A stretch of 56,566 bases of DNA, taken from positions 1 through 56,566 of the forward strand of contig JAGXNO010000023.1 of the NCBI GenBank assembly GCA_019894975.1, in the 5' to 3' direction. This stretch comes from Promethearchaeota archaeon. Its GTDB lineage: Archaea > Asgardarchaeota > Lokiarchaeia > Sigyniarchaeales > SOKP01. The position numbers were made by a program, and so were the translations under genes. Shown in pieces: positions 28,670 through 37,479 of this stretch (position 1 is its first letter; each line of letters opens with the position of its first letter). The notes under the pieces are model-generated. The model saw nothing but the letters and a program-made list of their open reading frames with translations, did not search any database and had not been told where the DNA came from.

Positions 28670-28743
28670 CATCTCTTCTTTCAATCTCAAAATTAGGTTG
28701 CAACTCCGTAAAATTATTATATTTTTTTATTCTTTTCATAGTT

Positions 28744-30168
28744 ATGCTCAAAATCTATAATACAATGACAAGAGAGAAAGAAGTATTTAATCCTCTCGAA
28801 GAAGGCATTGTAAAGATCTACACTTGCGGCCAAACTGTTTATGATGATGTACATATTGGAAATGCAAAAACATACAGTTCGTGGGATGTGATAATACGTT
28901 ATCTACGATATAAAGGATATAAAGTACTTCATGTACAAAATTTCACAGATGTGGGTCATTTAACTGATGATGCTGATCAAGGAGAGGATAAAATTGAAAA
29001 AAGAGCACGGGAACGAAAAATTAACCCATGGGAACTTGTTGATAATCAAATTGAAGAGTATTGGCATGTGATTGATGATTTAAATATTAACAGACCAAAT
29101 ATTTCTCCCCGAGCGACCTCCCTCATTCCTGAAATGATTGACATTATTAAGATCCTCTTAGAAAAAGGCTATGCCTATGAAGTAGAAAGCAATGTCTATT
29201 ATGACGTTTCTAAATTCAAAGATTATACGAAGCTTTCTAAGTTAAAACTCGATGAAGAATCAGCAAAAGCACGAGTGGATCAAGATCCATTAAAAAAGAG
29301 TCCATTTGACTTTGCTTTATGGTTAAATGCTAAAAAGGGAGACCAAATGCATATTATGAGATGGAACTCTCCTTGGGGTGAAGGATATCCTGGATGGCAT
29401 CTTGAATGTTCCGTTATGTCGATGAAATATCTAGGAGAGACTATTGATATTCATTGTGGGGGAATAGATCACATCCCTACTCACCATCCAAATGAAATAG
29501 CGCAAGCTGAGGCTGCAACTGGTAAAAAATTCGTTCGAACATGGATGCATGCGGAATTCATAACTTTGAATGGCAAAAAAATGAGTAAAAGCCTTGGGAA
29601 TTATGTAACTGCTAGGGAATTAATTGATCAACATGGAGGTTTAGTAGTTCGAATGGGCTTAGTGCCTGGTCATTATAGATCTGCTGTAGACTGGAATCCA
29701 GATGTTATAGCAAATGCGAAGAAAAATGTTGAAAGAATTCAGAATAGCCTGAGTTTAATAAAAGACTCACCTGGGGGCACAAAAACTAATTTGAATCAAG
29801 CAATTGAAGAAGTACAAAAGTCTTTTGAAGAAGCTATGGATGATGATTTCAACACACCAAAAGCTTTTGCAACGATTCACGATTTCATCAAACAAATAAA
29901 TTCCTCATTAGATAATAAAAAAGACATCCTCAATAAAGCAAGAGAAGTTCTTGTTGAATTACTCGGAGTCTTGGGACTCGACTTCACTAAAAAGAAAGGA
30001 ATTGATGATGCAAAAATAGATGGCTTAATGGAACTCATTATTTCATTAAGGGATAAATCGAGGAAAGAAAAAAATTATGAATTGAGCGATGAAATTAGGG
30101 AAAAATTGCGGTCTACAGGCATTCAAATTGAAGATACTGAAGATGGACCACGTTGGAAAATGAGTTAA
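28744..30168 (+). CDS. cysS: Cysteinyl-tRNA synthetase
   Basis: Class I synthetase charging tRNA-Cys. C28 begins the zinc site, HIGN is at residues 37-40 and KMSKS at 279-283. Further zinc-site motifs are WHLECSVMS and HHPNEIAQ. The helical anticodon domain is C-terminal and the length of 474 is normal. A direct CysRS means this organism does not depend only on the SepRS/SepCysS route to Cys-tRNA. It is convergent with the SRPBCC gene, with a 19-base gap. Confidence 0.97.
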   Translation: MLKIYNTMTREKEVFNPLEEGIVKIYTCGQTVYDDVHIGNAKTYSSWDVIIRYLRYKGYKVLHVQNFTDVGHLTDDADQGEDKIEKRARERKINPWELVDNQIEEYWHVIDDLNINRPNISPRATSLIPEMIDIIKILLEKGYAYEVESNVYYDVSKFKDYTKLSKLKLDEESAKARVDQDPLKKSPFDFALWLNAKKGDQMHIMRWNSPWGEGYPGWHLECSVMSMKYLGETIDIHCGGIDHIPTHHPNEIAQAEAATGKKFVRTWMHAEFITLNGKKMSKSLGNYVTARELIDQHGGLVVRMGLVPGHYRSAVDWNPDVIANAKKNVERIQNSLSLIKDSPGGTKTNLNQAIEEVQKSFEEAMDDDFNTPKAFATIHDFIKQINSSLDNKKDILNKAREVLVELLGVLGLDFTKKKGIDDAKIDGLMELIISLRDKSRKEKNYELSDEIREKLRSTGIQIEDTEDGPRWKMS

Positions 30169-30187
30169 ATTTAAAAAAAATTGAGAT

Positions 30188-30616
30188 TTAGGGTGCAACT
30201 AAAAGCTGCTTTTTGTCGAAATCTTCGGGATTTCCTCCTTCTTCAATAAAAGCACTGTATCGTTTCAGACTCTTCAAAATCAGATCTGCTACGTTCTTAT
30301 AAGTTTTAGTATACTTCTTATCGTTAAATTCACCCCAGAGCATCACTTCTGTTTTATCCTTTTTTGGAGTTAAAAAGTAACCAATAGAATTAATATTACC
30401 TTGCTCTATATGTATAGCCATTGATTCATTTTCAACACTTTCAGTGTTAATTATGTTAAGATCACCGAGATTTGTTTTAAGAAGCAAATTATCAGGACTC
30501 TGCTCTGCATCGTCAACAACCGGATTCCATCTAGAGACAATACCCGCATCCATTACTATATTAAAAATACTCTCAAGTGAAGATTCAATTTCAATTTTTC
30601 TTTCTATTCTTGGCAT
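30188..30616 (-). CDS. SRPBCC/START-like ligand-binding protein
   Basis: A 142-residue helix-grip protein, beginning with the strand IERKIEIESSLESIFNIV and the DAGIVSRWNPVV region that is typical of polyketide-cyclase/SRPBCC proteins. The C-terminal long helix NVADLILKSLKRYSAFIEE closes the cavity. Such domains bind hydrophobic ligands; a catalytic role is not evident. It is divergently placed to the SDR gene across about 175 bases. Confidence 0.78.
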   Translation of the reverse strand: MPRIERKIEIESSLESIFNIVMDAGIVSRWNPVVDDAEQSPDNLLLKTNLGDLNIINTESVENESMAIHIEQGNINSIGYFLTPKKDKTEVMLWGEFNDKKYTKTYKNVADLILKSLKRYSAFIEEGGNPEDFDKKQLLVAP

Positions 30617-30793
30617 TATTTCACCTTTTTTTGGAATTCATAAATTACTATGATAAACTATCTTTTATACATTTGTGTGAACTTGATTAACTAATAAAAA
30701 TGGTTAAAACATTATTAAGAGAAGGAAAGTTTTATTTGTATTAATTTGAAGATTGAATATAGAATCATTATAATTTAATTGGTGGGATAATAA

Positions 30794-31549
30794 ATGGATT
30801 TAAGAGATATGACTGTTTGTATAACAGGAGCCGCAAGTGGTATTGGACACGCAATAAGTCTAGGTTTTCTTGAAGACGGAGCCAAAGTTGTAGCTCTAGA
30901 CATTAATAAGGATGGATTAGGACCACTTAAAGAAAAAGGAGCCATTACAAAGATTATCGATGTTACTGATTTTACTCAGGTAAGTTCGATGGTCAAAACA
31001 GCTGTAGATGAAACAGGACGTCTTGATGTCCTTTTCAACAATGCAGGGGTTGGGAGAATAAGAAATATTCATGAATTTAAGGATGATGAATATGAACAAG
31101 TGATTCGTGTCAATCTTTTTGGACCTGTTTATGGAATACGTGCTGCAATTCCCGTTATGAGATCTCAGAACTTTGGTCGTATAATTAACCTTGTATCCCG
31201 AGCTGCTGAAGCGGGAAATAATCGAATGGCTCCTTACAATTCCTCTAAAGCTGCTCTATGGTCAATAACAAGAAGTGCTGCTGTTGAAAATATCGAGTAT
31301 GATATTTTAATCAATGGTATGATTCCTGGACCCACAAAAACACGTATGATGCCACAAGGACAAGATCCTAAGGTTGTTTACCCTTCTGCAAAGTGGATGG
31401 CTACATTACCCTCAGGAGGGCCTACAGGAAAGGTCTTTTGGAATCAAAAAGAGTATGTTATGTTTGATAAAGAGAATGTCTCCTTTCGGTTTTTTAAGAG
31501 AAACTGGAAAACTGGTGAAAATACAGCATTAAATTTAGATGAGAGATAG
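30794..31549 (+). CDS. Short-chain dehydrogenase/reductase
   Basis: Classical SDR with the NAD(P)-binding TGAASGIG near residues 11-18, NNAGVG, and the catalytic YNSSK (Tyr and Lys, YxxxK) with the upstream serine in NLVSRAAE. Length is 251. The Asp at the end of beta-2 (VVALDIN) suggests preference for NAD(H). The substrate is unknown. The alpha/beta hydrolase starts 5 bases after the stop, so the two form an operon, possibly acting on the same small hydroxy or ester compound. Confidence 0.92.
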   Translation: MDLRDMTVCITGAASGIGHAISLGFLEDGAKVVALDINKDGLGPLKEKGAITKIIDVTDFTQVSSMVKTAVDETGRLDVLFNNAGVGRIRNIHEFKDDEYEQVIRVNLFGPVYGIRAAIPVMRSQNFGRIINLVSRAAEAGNNRMAPYNSSKAALWSITRSAAVENIEYDILINGMIPGPTKTRMMPQGQDPKVVYPSAKWMATLPSGGPTGKVFWNQKEYVMFDKENVSFRFFKRNWKTGENTALNLDER

Positions 31550-31554
31550 ATCTT

Positions 31555-32343
31555 ATGGTTACTGAAAAATTTGATTTAGGAGAGGTACAGATTGAAGCTT
31601 TAGTCAATGGATCAGGTGATATTATTATTTTATTACCAGGTCTGGGAGGAGATGCTACTAATTTTAATTATTTCACCCCTTTACTTAATATCGCAGGTTA
31701 TAAGACAGTAGCTATTAACATGAGAGGAATTGGATTAAGTAAAGGTCCTCTTGTAGACTTAACGCTACATGATTTTGCTAATGATATTGCTGGCGTGATA
31801 AAATGTCTAGGGGAAAAACCTGTTCATGTACTAGGGTGGGCATATGGAAATCGTGTGACTCGATGCCTTGCGGAAGATTACCCACACTTAGTTAGTACGG
31901 TTATATTAATAGCAGCAGGGGGTAAAGTTCCACCTGATGAAGATACATCAAAAATGTTTGCGAAATTGTGGAAACCAAACTTAAGTGGAGAAGAAAGATT
32001 AAAGGCAATTAAATTTTCACTTTTTTCACCCTCAACAGATATGGAAATAATAATACGGTCAATGAGCGGGAGGAAAACATGGCCAGAAGCAACTCAATCG
32101 CAATCAAAAGCAAATATAGCAACTCCAATTGATGAATGGTGGAATGGTGGAAAAGCACCTATGTTGGTTATACAAGGCACAGATGACCGAATGGCAGTTC
32201 CAGAAAATGGCAGAATTCTAAAAAAAGACAATCAAAAAAGAGTTAAACTGATATATTTAGAGAAAGCAGGTCATCTTATGATTTATGAGCAACCAGAAAC
32301 GATTGCTAACAAAATAATATCATTTATTTCAAATTTAACCTAA
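31555..32343 (+). CDS. Alpha/beta-hydrolase-fold protein lacking the nucleophile Ser
   Basis: Alpha/beta-hydrolase fold: oxyanion strand IILLPGLGGDATNF, nucleophile elbow VLGWAYGNRV, acid region IQGTDDRMAVP and the histidine in KAGHLMIYEQ. The elbow reads G-W-A-Y-G, with Ala (codon GCA) where the GxSxG serine should stand. Either the protein is not a serine hydrolase or it acts without a covalent intermediate. I recall related alpha/beta-fold proteins with a G-H-A-F-G elbow, so this may be a family trait rather than damage. It lies 5 bases downstream of the SDR. Confidence 0.85.
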   Translation: MVTEKFDLGEVQIEALVNGSGDIIILLPGLGGDATNFNYFTPLLNIAGYKTVAINMRGIGLSKGPLVDLTLHDFANDIAGVIKCLGEKPVHVLGWAYGNRVTRCLAEDYPHLVSTVILIAAGGKVPPDEDTSKMFAKLWKPNLSGEERLKAIKFSLFSPSTDMEIIIRSMSGRKTWPEATQSQSKANIATPIDEWWNGGKAPMLVIQGTDDRMAVPENGRILKKDNQKRVKLIYLEKAGHLMIYEQPETIANKIISFISNLT

Positions 32344-32402
32344 ATTTCACTTGATTCAAATAAAGTAATGAGGAAAAAAATTAAAAAATGGAATAAAAAA
32401 GA

Positions 32403-34154
32403 TTACTCTTGGAATTTTTCTAGAAGTTCCTCAATTTCTGCCTGAATAACTTCGGGTTTCTTTGCCGTTTTACCCTTTATCGCGAGTTGCCTCTCTATAA
32501 TTGGTCTGTGGAGCGTGTTCATGGCACAGAAAGGGATCTCCCGAACTTTAGTAGGGTCATCAGGATCTATGACTCCGTAATGGACAAGACAGCTACATAC
32601 TCTGTCAAGATCGAAGTTGTAAGCATCTTGGAAATGCATACTTGATATGAGTAAATTACGTGTATGTAGGAAATTTGCGGCAGAGTTAAAGTTTGGGTTC
32701 ATTACCAATCTAGCAAACCCTTGATAAGTTTTGCTGGTTAGGATTTTTCCAGGTTCTTTAATAAAGCGTGCTGCACCTGCGAAGTAGTACGCCTTTATAA
32801 TTTGACGATATCCTAAATCAGTCATGTCATCCACGAACTCTCCGATTTTTGAGAAAATTGGACCAAGATCGTTTAGGTTTATACCCTTTAGCAGCCCTGT
32901 AGGCTTAGGAACTTCACGCTCTTGAACCATATCCCATACTTTGTTCGACCATTTGATTAATCCAGTGACATCGAAGTAATCCTCGAGGGCTTCCCACTCT
33001 CCCTTGTCGTTGATTATTATTATTGAGCAAAAGCCGCAGTCCTGATGACTTGTCATGCTAAACGCGGGCATTTCGTCAAACCAAGCAAGTAATTGAGTCA
33101 TTTTGGCTGTAGTTGCGATAGGATAAAATTGACCGATTGCTCCATTCGTATGTTTATTTATTGCTTCTTTAAGATCAGAAGTGGTATATCTAATATCCAT
33201 TAATTCTTCGAAGCTGATACGACCTGTTAATGATACAGGCTGGAATATAACACCAGAAACAACATCAGAATTATCCCTAGCATAATCTAAAATATTTCCG
33301 ACTTGATTATCATTTATCCCTTTAGCGATAACTGGGACTAACACAATTCCAAAAAATCTAGCTTTTCGGGCGTTTTCTATAACTCTCTTTTTAAGAGGCC
33401 AAAGGTTCACACCTCGTATTTTTTTCCAGACCTCAGGAGCATCAGTTGCATCAAATTGTAAATAAATCGCATTCATTCCTGCTTCCTGGCATTTTTTAAG
33501 GAATTCGGGTTCTTTACCAAATCTAACACCATTAGTCGTTACCATTAATTCAGTAAATCCTAGTTCCTTTCCTTTTCGAATGATATCGGGGAGATCATCT
33601 CTAACAGTAGGTTCTCCGCCTGATAATTGGAGTAATACAGCAGGAACAGGCTTCATTGATCGAAAATGTTCCATTATTTGTACAATTTGATCAAATGAAG
33701 GTTCTACTATATATCCTTTAGCACTTGCGTTGGCAAAACAAATAGGACATGTAAGATTGCATCGATTAGTAATGTCTATTAAGCAAATATTTGGGGCGCT
33801 TTTGTGATTGGAACAAAGTCCACAATCATAAGGACACCCTTTATTAACTTCTTTAATTCCCGATGAGACAGATTCTGGTTTTGTAGTTGTATTTACAGTA
33901 GATCCTATGCTTGTTGTGAATCCTTGTTGCCATTTGTAATCTTCGGGATTAATTGATAACTTATCTTTAAATTCTCCATGATCTTTACAATTCTTTACCA
34001 TCATAACCCAGTTTGTTTCTGGATCAACTACGATATCAGCGGGAATGTGCTTCATACACTCAGGGCAGAGAGAAGTTGTCTTCCTAATTATCTCACCGTA
34101 TTGTTTCTTTTCCTTTTTATTAGTTTGAGTCTCAAGCTCAGTCATAAACATCAA
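32403..34154 (-). CDS. Radical SAM enzyme of the Tes (tetraether synthase)/MJ0619 type
   Basis: A 583-residue protein with the radical SAM cluster motif CNLTCPIC (Cys132, 136, 139) and a SGGEPT loop. It also carries extra cysteine motifs: CPEC at 30-33, CPYDCGLC at 107-114, a mid-region HQDCGFC and a late CSCL. This layout matches the MJ0619/Tes family, which includes the enzyme joining archaeol tails into tetraether lipids and MJ0619-type methylases. Membrane-lipid cross-linking is the favoured role but not proven. The start could be any of three Mets in MMFMTELE. AT-rich direct repeats lie just upstream (34181-34211). Confidence 0.8.
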   Translation of the reverse strand: MMFMTELETQTNKKEKKQYGEIIRKTTSLCPECMKHIPADIVVDPETNWVMMVKNCKDHGEFKDKLSINPEDYKWQQGFTTSIGSTVNTTTKPESVSSGIKEVNKGCPYDCGLCSNHKSAPNICLIDITNRCNLTCPICFANASAKGYIVEPSFDQIVQIMEHFRSMKPVPAVLLQLSGGEPTVRDDLPDIIRKGKELGFTELMVTTNGVRFGKEPEFLKKCQEAGMNAIYLQFDATDAPEVWKKIRGVNLWPLKKRVIENARKARFFGIVLVPVIAKGINDNQVGNILDYARDNSDVVSGVIFQPVSLTGRISFEELMDIRYTTSDLKEAINKHTNGAIGQFYPIATTAKMTQLLAWFDEMPAFSMTSHQDCGFCSIIIINDKGEWEALEDYFDVTGLIKWSNKVWDMVQEREVPKPTGLLKGINLNDLGPIFSKIGEFVDDMTDLGYRQIIKAYYFAGAARFIKEPGKILTSKTYQGFARLVMNPNFNSAANFLHTRNLLISSMHFQDAYNFDLDRVCSCLVHYGVIDPDDPTKVREIPFCAMNTLHRPIIERQLAIKGKTAKKPEVIQAEIEELLEKFQE

Positions 34155-34180
34155 TATATGTTTTGAAATTTAATTAAATT

Positions 34181-34211
34181 AATGTTTTAATTAAATAATG
34201 TTTTAATTAAA
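34181..34211. repeat. Two 15-bp direct repeats upstream of the radical SAM gene
   Basis: AATGTTTTAATTAAA occurs at 34181-34195 and 34197-34211, each containing the palindrome TTAATTAA. A third partial copy precedes them (34168-34177). The spacing of 16 bases and position 27-57 bases before the start codon suggest a promoter or operator. Confidence 0.35.
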
Positions 34212-34336
34212 CATTGGAATCTTTTAAATTTTATAGTATTATTGATAGTATCTATAGTATTATTAAAAAAACTCCAAATTTTTAATAACACTAGATATTT
34301 TCCCCCTATTTTTGATATTTTTGTAAACTCTCTTGC

Positions 34337-34361
34337 AAAGGGCAAAGTGCCTTTGCCTTTT
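34337..34361 (+). terminator. Hairpin plus T-tract, terminator-like
   Basis: An 11-bp stem (34337-34347 with 34351-34361, one G.T pair) with a TGC loop runs into a T6 tract (34358-34363), pointing to termination of a plus-strand transcript. A second 7-bp hairpin follows (34368-34374 with 34380-34386). The flanking genes are divergent, so no known gene is terminated here. It may end a small RNA or be part of a leader. Confidence 0.45.
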
Positions 34362-34570
34362 TTCCTTGAAGATTTCTATAATCTTCAGCTAAAAGAGAAT
34401 ATAGAGAATATCTAGAGCAACAAGGTTGGTTAATTTAAAGACCGATTATTAGGTTTATATTAAATTATTTTTTCAATAGAGGGTAGAAATATATAAATAT
34501 TAAAGGCTTTTAATTAAATGACAGAAATATCACAAAAGATAAAAGAGTTTTAAATTAAACTATAAGGGTA

Positions 34571-35107
34571 ATGGATATGGACAAAGAAAAAGACGATAAA
34601 GGAAATATTTTATTAGCAGATTCTTATGAAACACATATTACTGCCTTGCAGTATATAGAGAATAAGAAAGAAATTAGGGAAGAAGTCTATAAAGATACTA
34701 CTTTATGGGGGAATAAATTAGGAAATGATTTCTTGTTTGATATTGTTAACCTCTTAAAATGGGAATTGGATGAATTATCACATCCGGATCCAGCTTATCA
34801 AGAACATAAGTTCATCAGAGTTAGCAGTTTATTAAGAAATTTTAAATCTGAACTTCGGGAAAAAGGAGACTTGGAAGAAGCCCTTAACGACTATATAGAG
34901 GAATTAAACGAATTTAGGTTCACCACGTCAAGAGAAGGTTCTTATCCTGGAGCACCTGAAATAGACATCCCGATCACAGCCGAACAAATCAAGGAAAGAC
35001 TGTATGATATACGTCGATTTAAAATTGAGGTATATAAGAGTGCTCTAGAAGAGTACAAGAAGAACAAAGAAGAATATAATCATTTCATAGATATTCCAGA
35101 CGTTTAA
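34571..35107 (+). CDS. Hypothetical helical protein, 178 aa
   Basis: I do not recognise a family. The protein is soluble, very acidic and basic by turns, and predicted to be mostly helical: FLFDIVNLLKWELDEL, SSLLRNFKSELREKG, IKERLYDIRRFKIEVYKSALEEYKK. It has no cysteines and no nucleotide-binding motif. The starting MDMDKEKDD is preceded by an AT-rich region with a hairpin at 34337-34386. The downstream neighbour is the candidate RNA copy B. Confidence 0.6.
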   Translation: MDMDKEKDDKGNILLADSYETHITALQYIENKKEIREEVYKDTTLWGNKLGNDFLFDIVNLLKWELDELSHPDPAYQEHKFIRVSSLLRNFKSELREKGDLEEALNDYIEELNEFRFTTSREGSYPGAPEIDIPITAEQIKERLYDIRRFKIEVYKSALEEYKKNKEEYNHFIDIPDV

Positions 35108-35258
35108 ATAAGAATTTTTTTTAAATTTGTTACCTTCCATTTTTGTAAGAGCCAGTTTGTTTTTTTCTGTTACTTGATAAATATTTATGACTAAAGTTTT
35201 ATTAGCTTAACCATTTCACTATCTTTCTGTTAAATCTTACTTTTGCATGAAGTTCTCT

Positions 35259-35420
35259 AAAAAATCTCTTAAGAGAATCTCCGAAAACGAAGAAGGTAGA
35301 GCCCCCTGCCAACGGACGCAATATTAGCGTCAAAAAATACAATAGGGGGAGGAGGGCGAAATCAGAGTGTAAAATTTACACTACCAAAAGACAAAAATCC
35401 AGGGTGTAGGCAGGAGGCAT
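35259..35420 (-). ncRNA. Candidate structured RNA, copy B
   Basis: Reading the minus strand, the order is a closing strand (35409-35418), the 21-base block identical to copy A (35398-35378), hairpin 1 (35382-35366), a 34-base pyrimidine-rich linker, hairpin 2 (35331-35315, 5 bp with a 7-base loop), the GGCAGGGGGC strand (35310-35301) that pairs with the closing strand, and a 12-bp palindrome plus T6 (35276-35259). The closing stem has a G.U pair on this strand but a C.A mismatch on the other, supporting minus-strand transcription. Hairpin sequences differ from copy A while geometry is kept. The rest of 35108-35663 shows nothing else. Confidence 0.5.
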
Positions 35421-35663
35421 ATTAGGTTTAATTTTTTTTGATTTTTTGATCTATTGTATTTTAATAATTTAATTTGTGATGTATTTTTATAAATTATGGT
35501 ACAATTTTCATCCTAAAGATAGTATATGTTTAGGCGTTTATAAATAAAATTAATGGTGGTTACAATTTCCCATTCAATTAAATAATAATTATAGTTAATA
35601 TTATTAATTCTATAGAGTATTATTCAAGTTATATGGTTAAAAAACTGTCTTTTTGATTTTATA

Positions 35664-36062
35664 ATGATGAGTGACAATAAAGAACAGACGGTAGGAAGAC
35701 CAGAACCAGAATTTAAATTTACAATTTTCACGGTAATATGGATTATAATAGGTTTTATTGCCTCCTGGATAAATATGTTAGTTATTTTAGATACGATGCA
35801 AATTTGGTCATATTTAAGCGTAATATTTACAACTATCATTCCTGGAGTTATCATTGGATTAAAAGATAGATATTGGGGATATGGGTATATGGGGGGTTTT
35901 GCGATTGCGGGTATTCCTTTTTCCTTCTTCAAAGATTCTCATGGTTATCTATTTGTTGGCTGGTATACATTCGCAACAGCCCTTTTTATATTTATTATCA
36001 TCATGCTTATTTTTTGGACAGCATGGAGATCGATTTCTGCAATTAAACGAGTAGAAGATTGA
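35664..36062 (+). CDS. Small integral membrane protein, 132 aa
   Basis: It has about four hydrophobic segments: [39 protein letters not shown], a shorter YMGGFAIAGIPFSFF, and YTFATALFIFIIIMLIFWTAW. A charged cytoplasmic N-terminus carries MMSDNKEQTVGRPEPE. No family is recognised. It is convergent with the small zinc protein, with 20 bases between stops. The true start may be the second Met. Confidence 0.7.
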   Translation: MMSDNKEQTVGRPEPEFKFTIFTVIWIIIGFIASWINMLVILDTMQIWSYLSVIFTTIIPGVIIGLKDRYWGYGYMGGFAIAGIPFSFFKDSHGYLFVGWYTFATALFIFIIIMLIFWTAWRSISAIKRVED

Positions 36063-36082
36063 TAAAGAATTTGACATAAATC

Positions 36083-36289
36083 TTACATTAAAATAAGTTG
36101 TTTACATTTAACGCAGAGTTTGGCTTCGGTTCTAGCTTTTTCAGCACATTTCATGCAATATTTTGTTTTACATGAGGGGCAAGTATACACTTTTCCTTCA
36201 ATATCCCCCTTATGGAGAAGACAGAAGTTCTCATTTACTTTGATAGAAGGGGGAAGAACGGGAGGAGGAGGATTTTTTTTGATGTCCAT
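36083..36289 (-). CDS. Small zinc-finger protein (RING/FYVE-like spacing)
   Basis: A 68-residue protein with a proline-rich start (PPPPVLPP) followed by a paired-zinc layout: FCLLH, then CPSC, CMKC and CVKC (C-x2-H, C-x2-C, C-x2-C, C-x2-C). The spacing resembles cross-brace treble clef fingers, and small zinc proteins of this kind are common in Asgard genomes. It could bind protein partners or nucleic acid. Ubiquitin-related activity is not supported by sequence alone. Confidence 0.7.
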   Translation of the reverse strand: MDIKKNPPPPVLPPSIKVNENFCLLHKGDIEGKVYTCPSCKTKYCMKCAEKARTEAKLCVKCKQLILM

Positions 36290-36334
36290 GATATTATATT
36301 AAAAAATAAGGTGTTTAGTAAAGAACCAATAAGA

Positions 36335-36805
36335 CTATGAAAGACTAGGAATATTTTCAATGTGAACACTTATAACGTTAGCCACAGCCATGAATTTTTG
36401 ATTGATATCTTCGACAGATAGGTCTCCTGTATCTATCATTTCTCCGATAAAATAGGTTTCATAGTAACAACGCTCCATTTCGTAGCACAGGCCTGTGGTG
36501 TGAAGGATTTCTTTACTCAAACTGAGTTCGTTCAGTACATTCGAAATTCCTTTTACGAGATCGGGAGAAAACTCTTTCAATTTTATGAGAATTTTTTTAA
36601 TGTTCTTTTTCTGTGTTGGAAAGCAACTAATTTTAACAACGTCTTCCCTTGAAATGAAGATTAACAGATAATAAGGAGAACTCATAATTTCTTCTTTAAT
36701 TTCGGAGGGGAAAATTGGATTGTTATCTAATTCATTATTAGTTAAAATTAAGCCAACTGAAATCTTATTTTTTTGTGCGGAATTGTCGGGTTCCATAATA
36801 ATCAA
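36335..36805 (-). CDS. Hypothetical protein, 156 aa, possible ACT-like or longin-like fold
   Basis: I do not recognise a named family. Strands and helices alternate: YYLLIFISREDVVKISCF, ILIKLKEFSPDLVKGI, ILHTTGLCYEMERCYYETYF, and AVANVISVHIENI at the end. This would fit a small alpha/beta sandwich. It starts at MIIMEP, with an alternative at the fourth residue. It is divergent from the longin-like gene at 36988-37476, across about 180 bases. Confidence 0.55.
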   Translation of the reverse strand: MIIMEPDNSAQKNKISVGLILTNNELDNNPIFPSEIKEEIMSSPYYLLIFISREDVVKISCFPTQKKNIKKILIKLKEFSPDLVKGISNVLNELSLSKEILHTTGLCYEMERCYYETYFIGEMIDTGDLSVEDINQKFMAVANVISVHIENIPSLS

Positions 36806-36987
36806 AATCTTTAGAGTAATTAATGGTAATATTTCTGAAAACTATATAAATTTTTATGATTTTTTTTGAATTTTTTTTAAGATATTTCCCCCAAGTAATA
36901 CTAAGATATTATTTGTATTTTATATATAAGTCTTTTTTAGGTTATTTGAGGATAGTATACATCAGTTTTTTAGGTTAAGTCTTTAAT

Positions 36988-37476
36988 ATGTCTTTCTATA
37001 ATAAAGTAAATAGGAATTATGGTTTTAATTTAGAAAAACTTAGATCTCAAGAAAATCTTTTTCATGCTATCTATTTTTTAGATTACGAATCTGGTTCACT
37101 ACTTGTAAGCAATAGGTTTTCAAAAAACTTAAGCTTCTTAAAAGATGATTTAATTTGTAGCTTTCTAAATGCAATTAATTTGTTTATTAACGAATTGAAG
37201 GAAGGGGCCAGGGAAGAAATTCAAGAAATTAATTTTAAAGACACAAGAATATTATATGAGAGGGAAGGTCGTTTAGTAGTTATAGCAATTACAAAGAAAA
37301 ATGATCTTCATATAGAAAGAGGAGTTATTAGGGAAATTCTAGAGGACTTTTATTATCGATTTAAAAATCATATTAATAATTTCAATGGTTCCATAGCTCC
37401 AGCTATTAGCGATTATAAAAAAAGACTTGAATGCATGAATTTAGACTCGCTATTCAAGTTCAATACAAAGATTTAG
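36988..37476 (+). CDS. Longin/MglB-type roadblock-like protein
   Basis: A 162-residue protein with the pattern LFHAIYFLDYESGSLLVSNRF, helix LICSFLNAINLFINELKEG, strands IQEINFKDTRILYER and GRLVVIAITKK, and a long helix IREILEDFYYRF. This order (two strands, helix, three strands, helix) is that of longin/roadblock-like domains found widely in Asgard archaea. Such domains often contact small GTPases. It ends 3 bases before the convergent stop of the repeat protein. Confidence 0.65.
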   Translation: MSFYNKVNRNYGFNLEKLRSQENLFHAIYFLDYESGSLLVSNRFSKNLSFLKDDLICSFLNAINLFINELKEGAREEIQEINFKDTRILYEREGRLVVIAITKKNDLHIERGVIREILEDFYYRFKNHINNFNGSIAPAISDYKKRLECMNLDSLFKFNTKI

Positions 37477-37479
37477 AAC

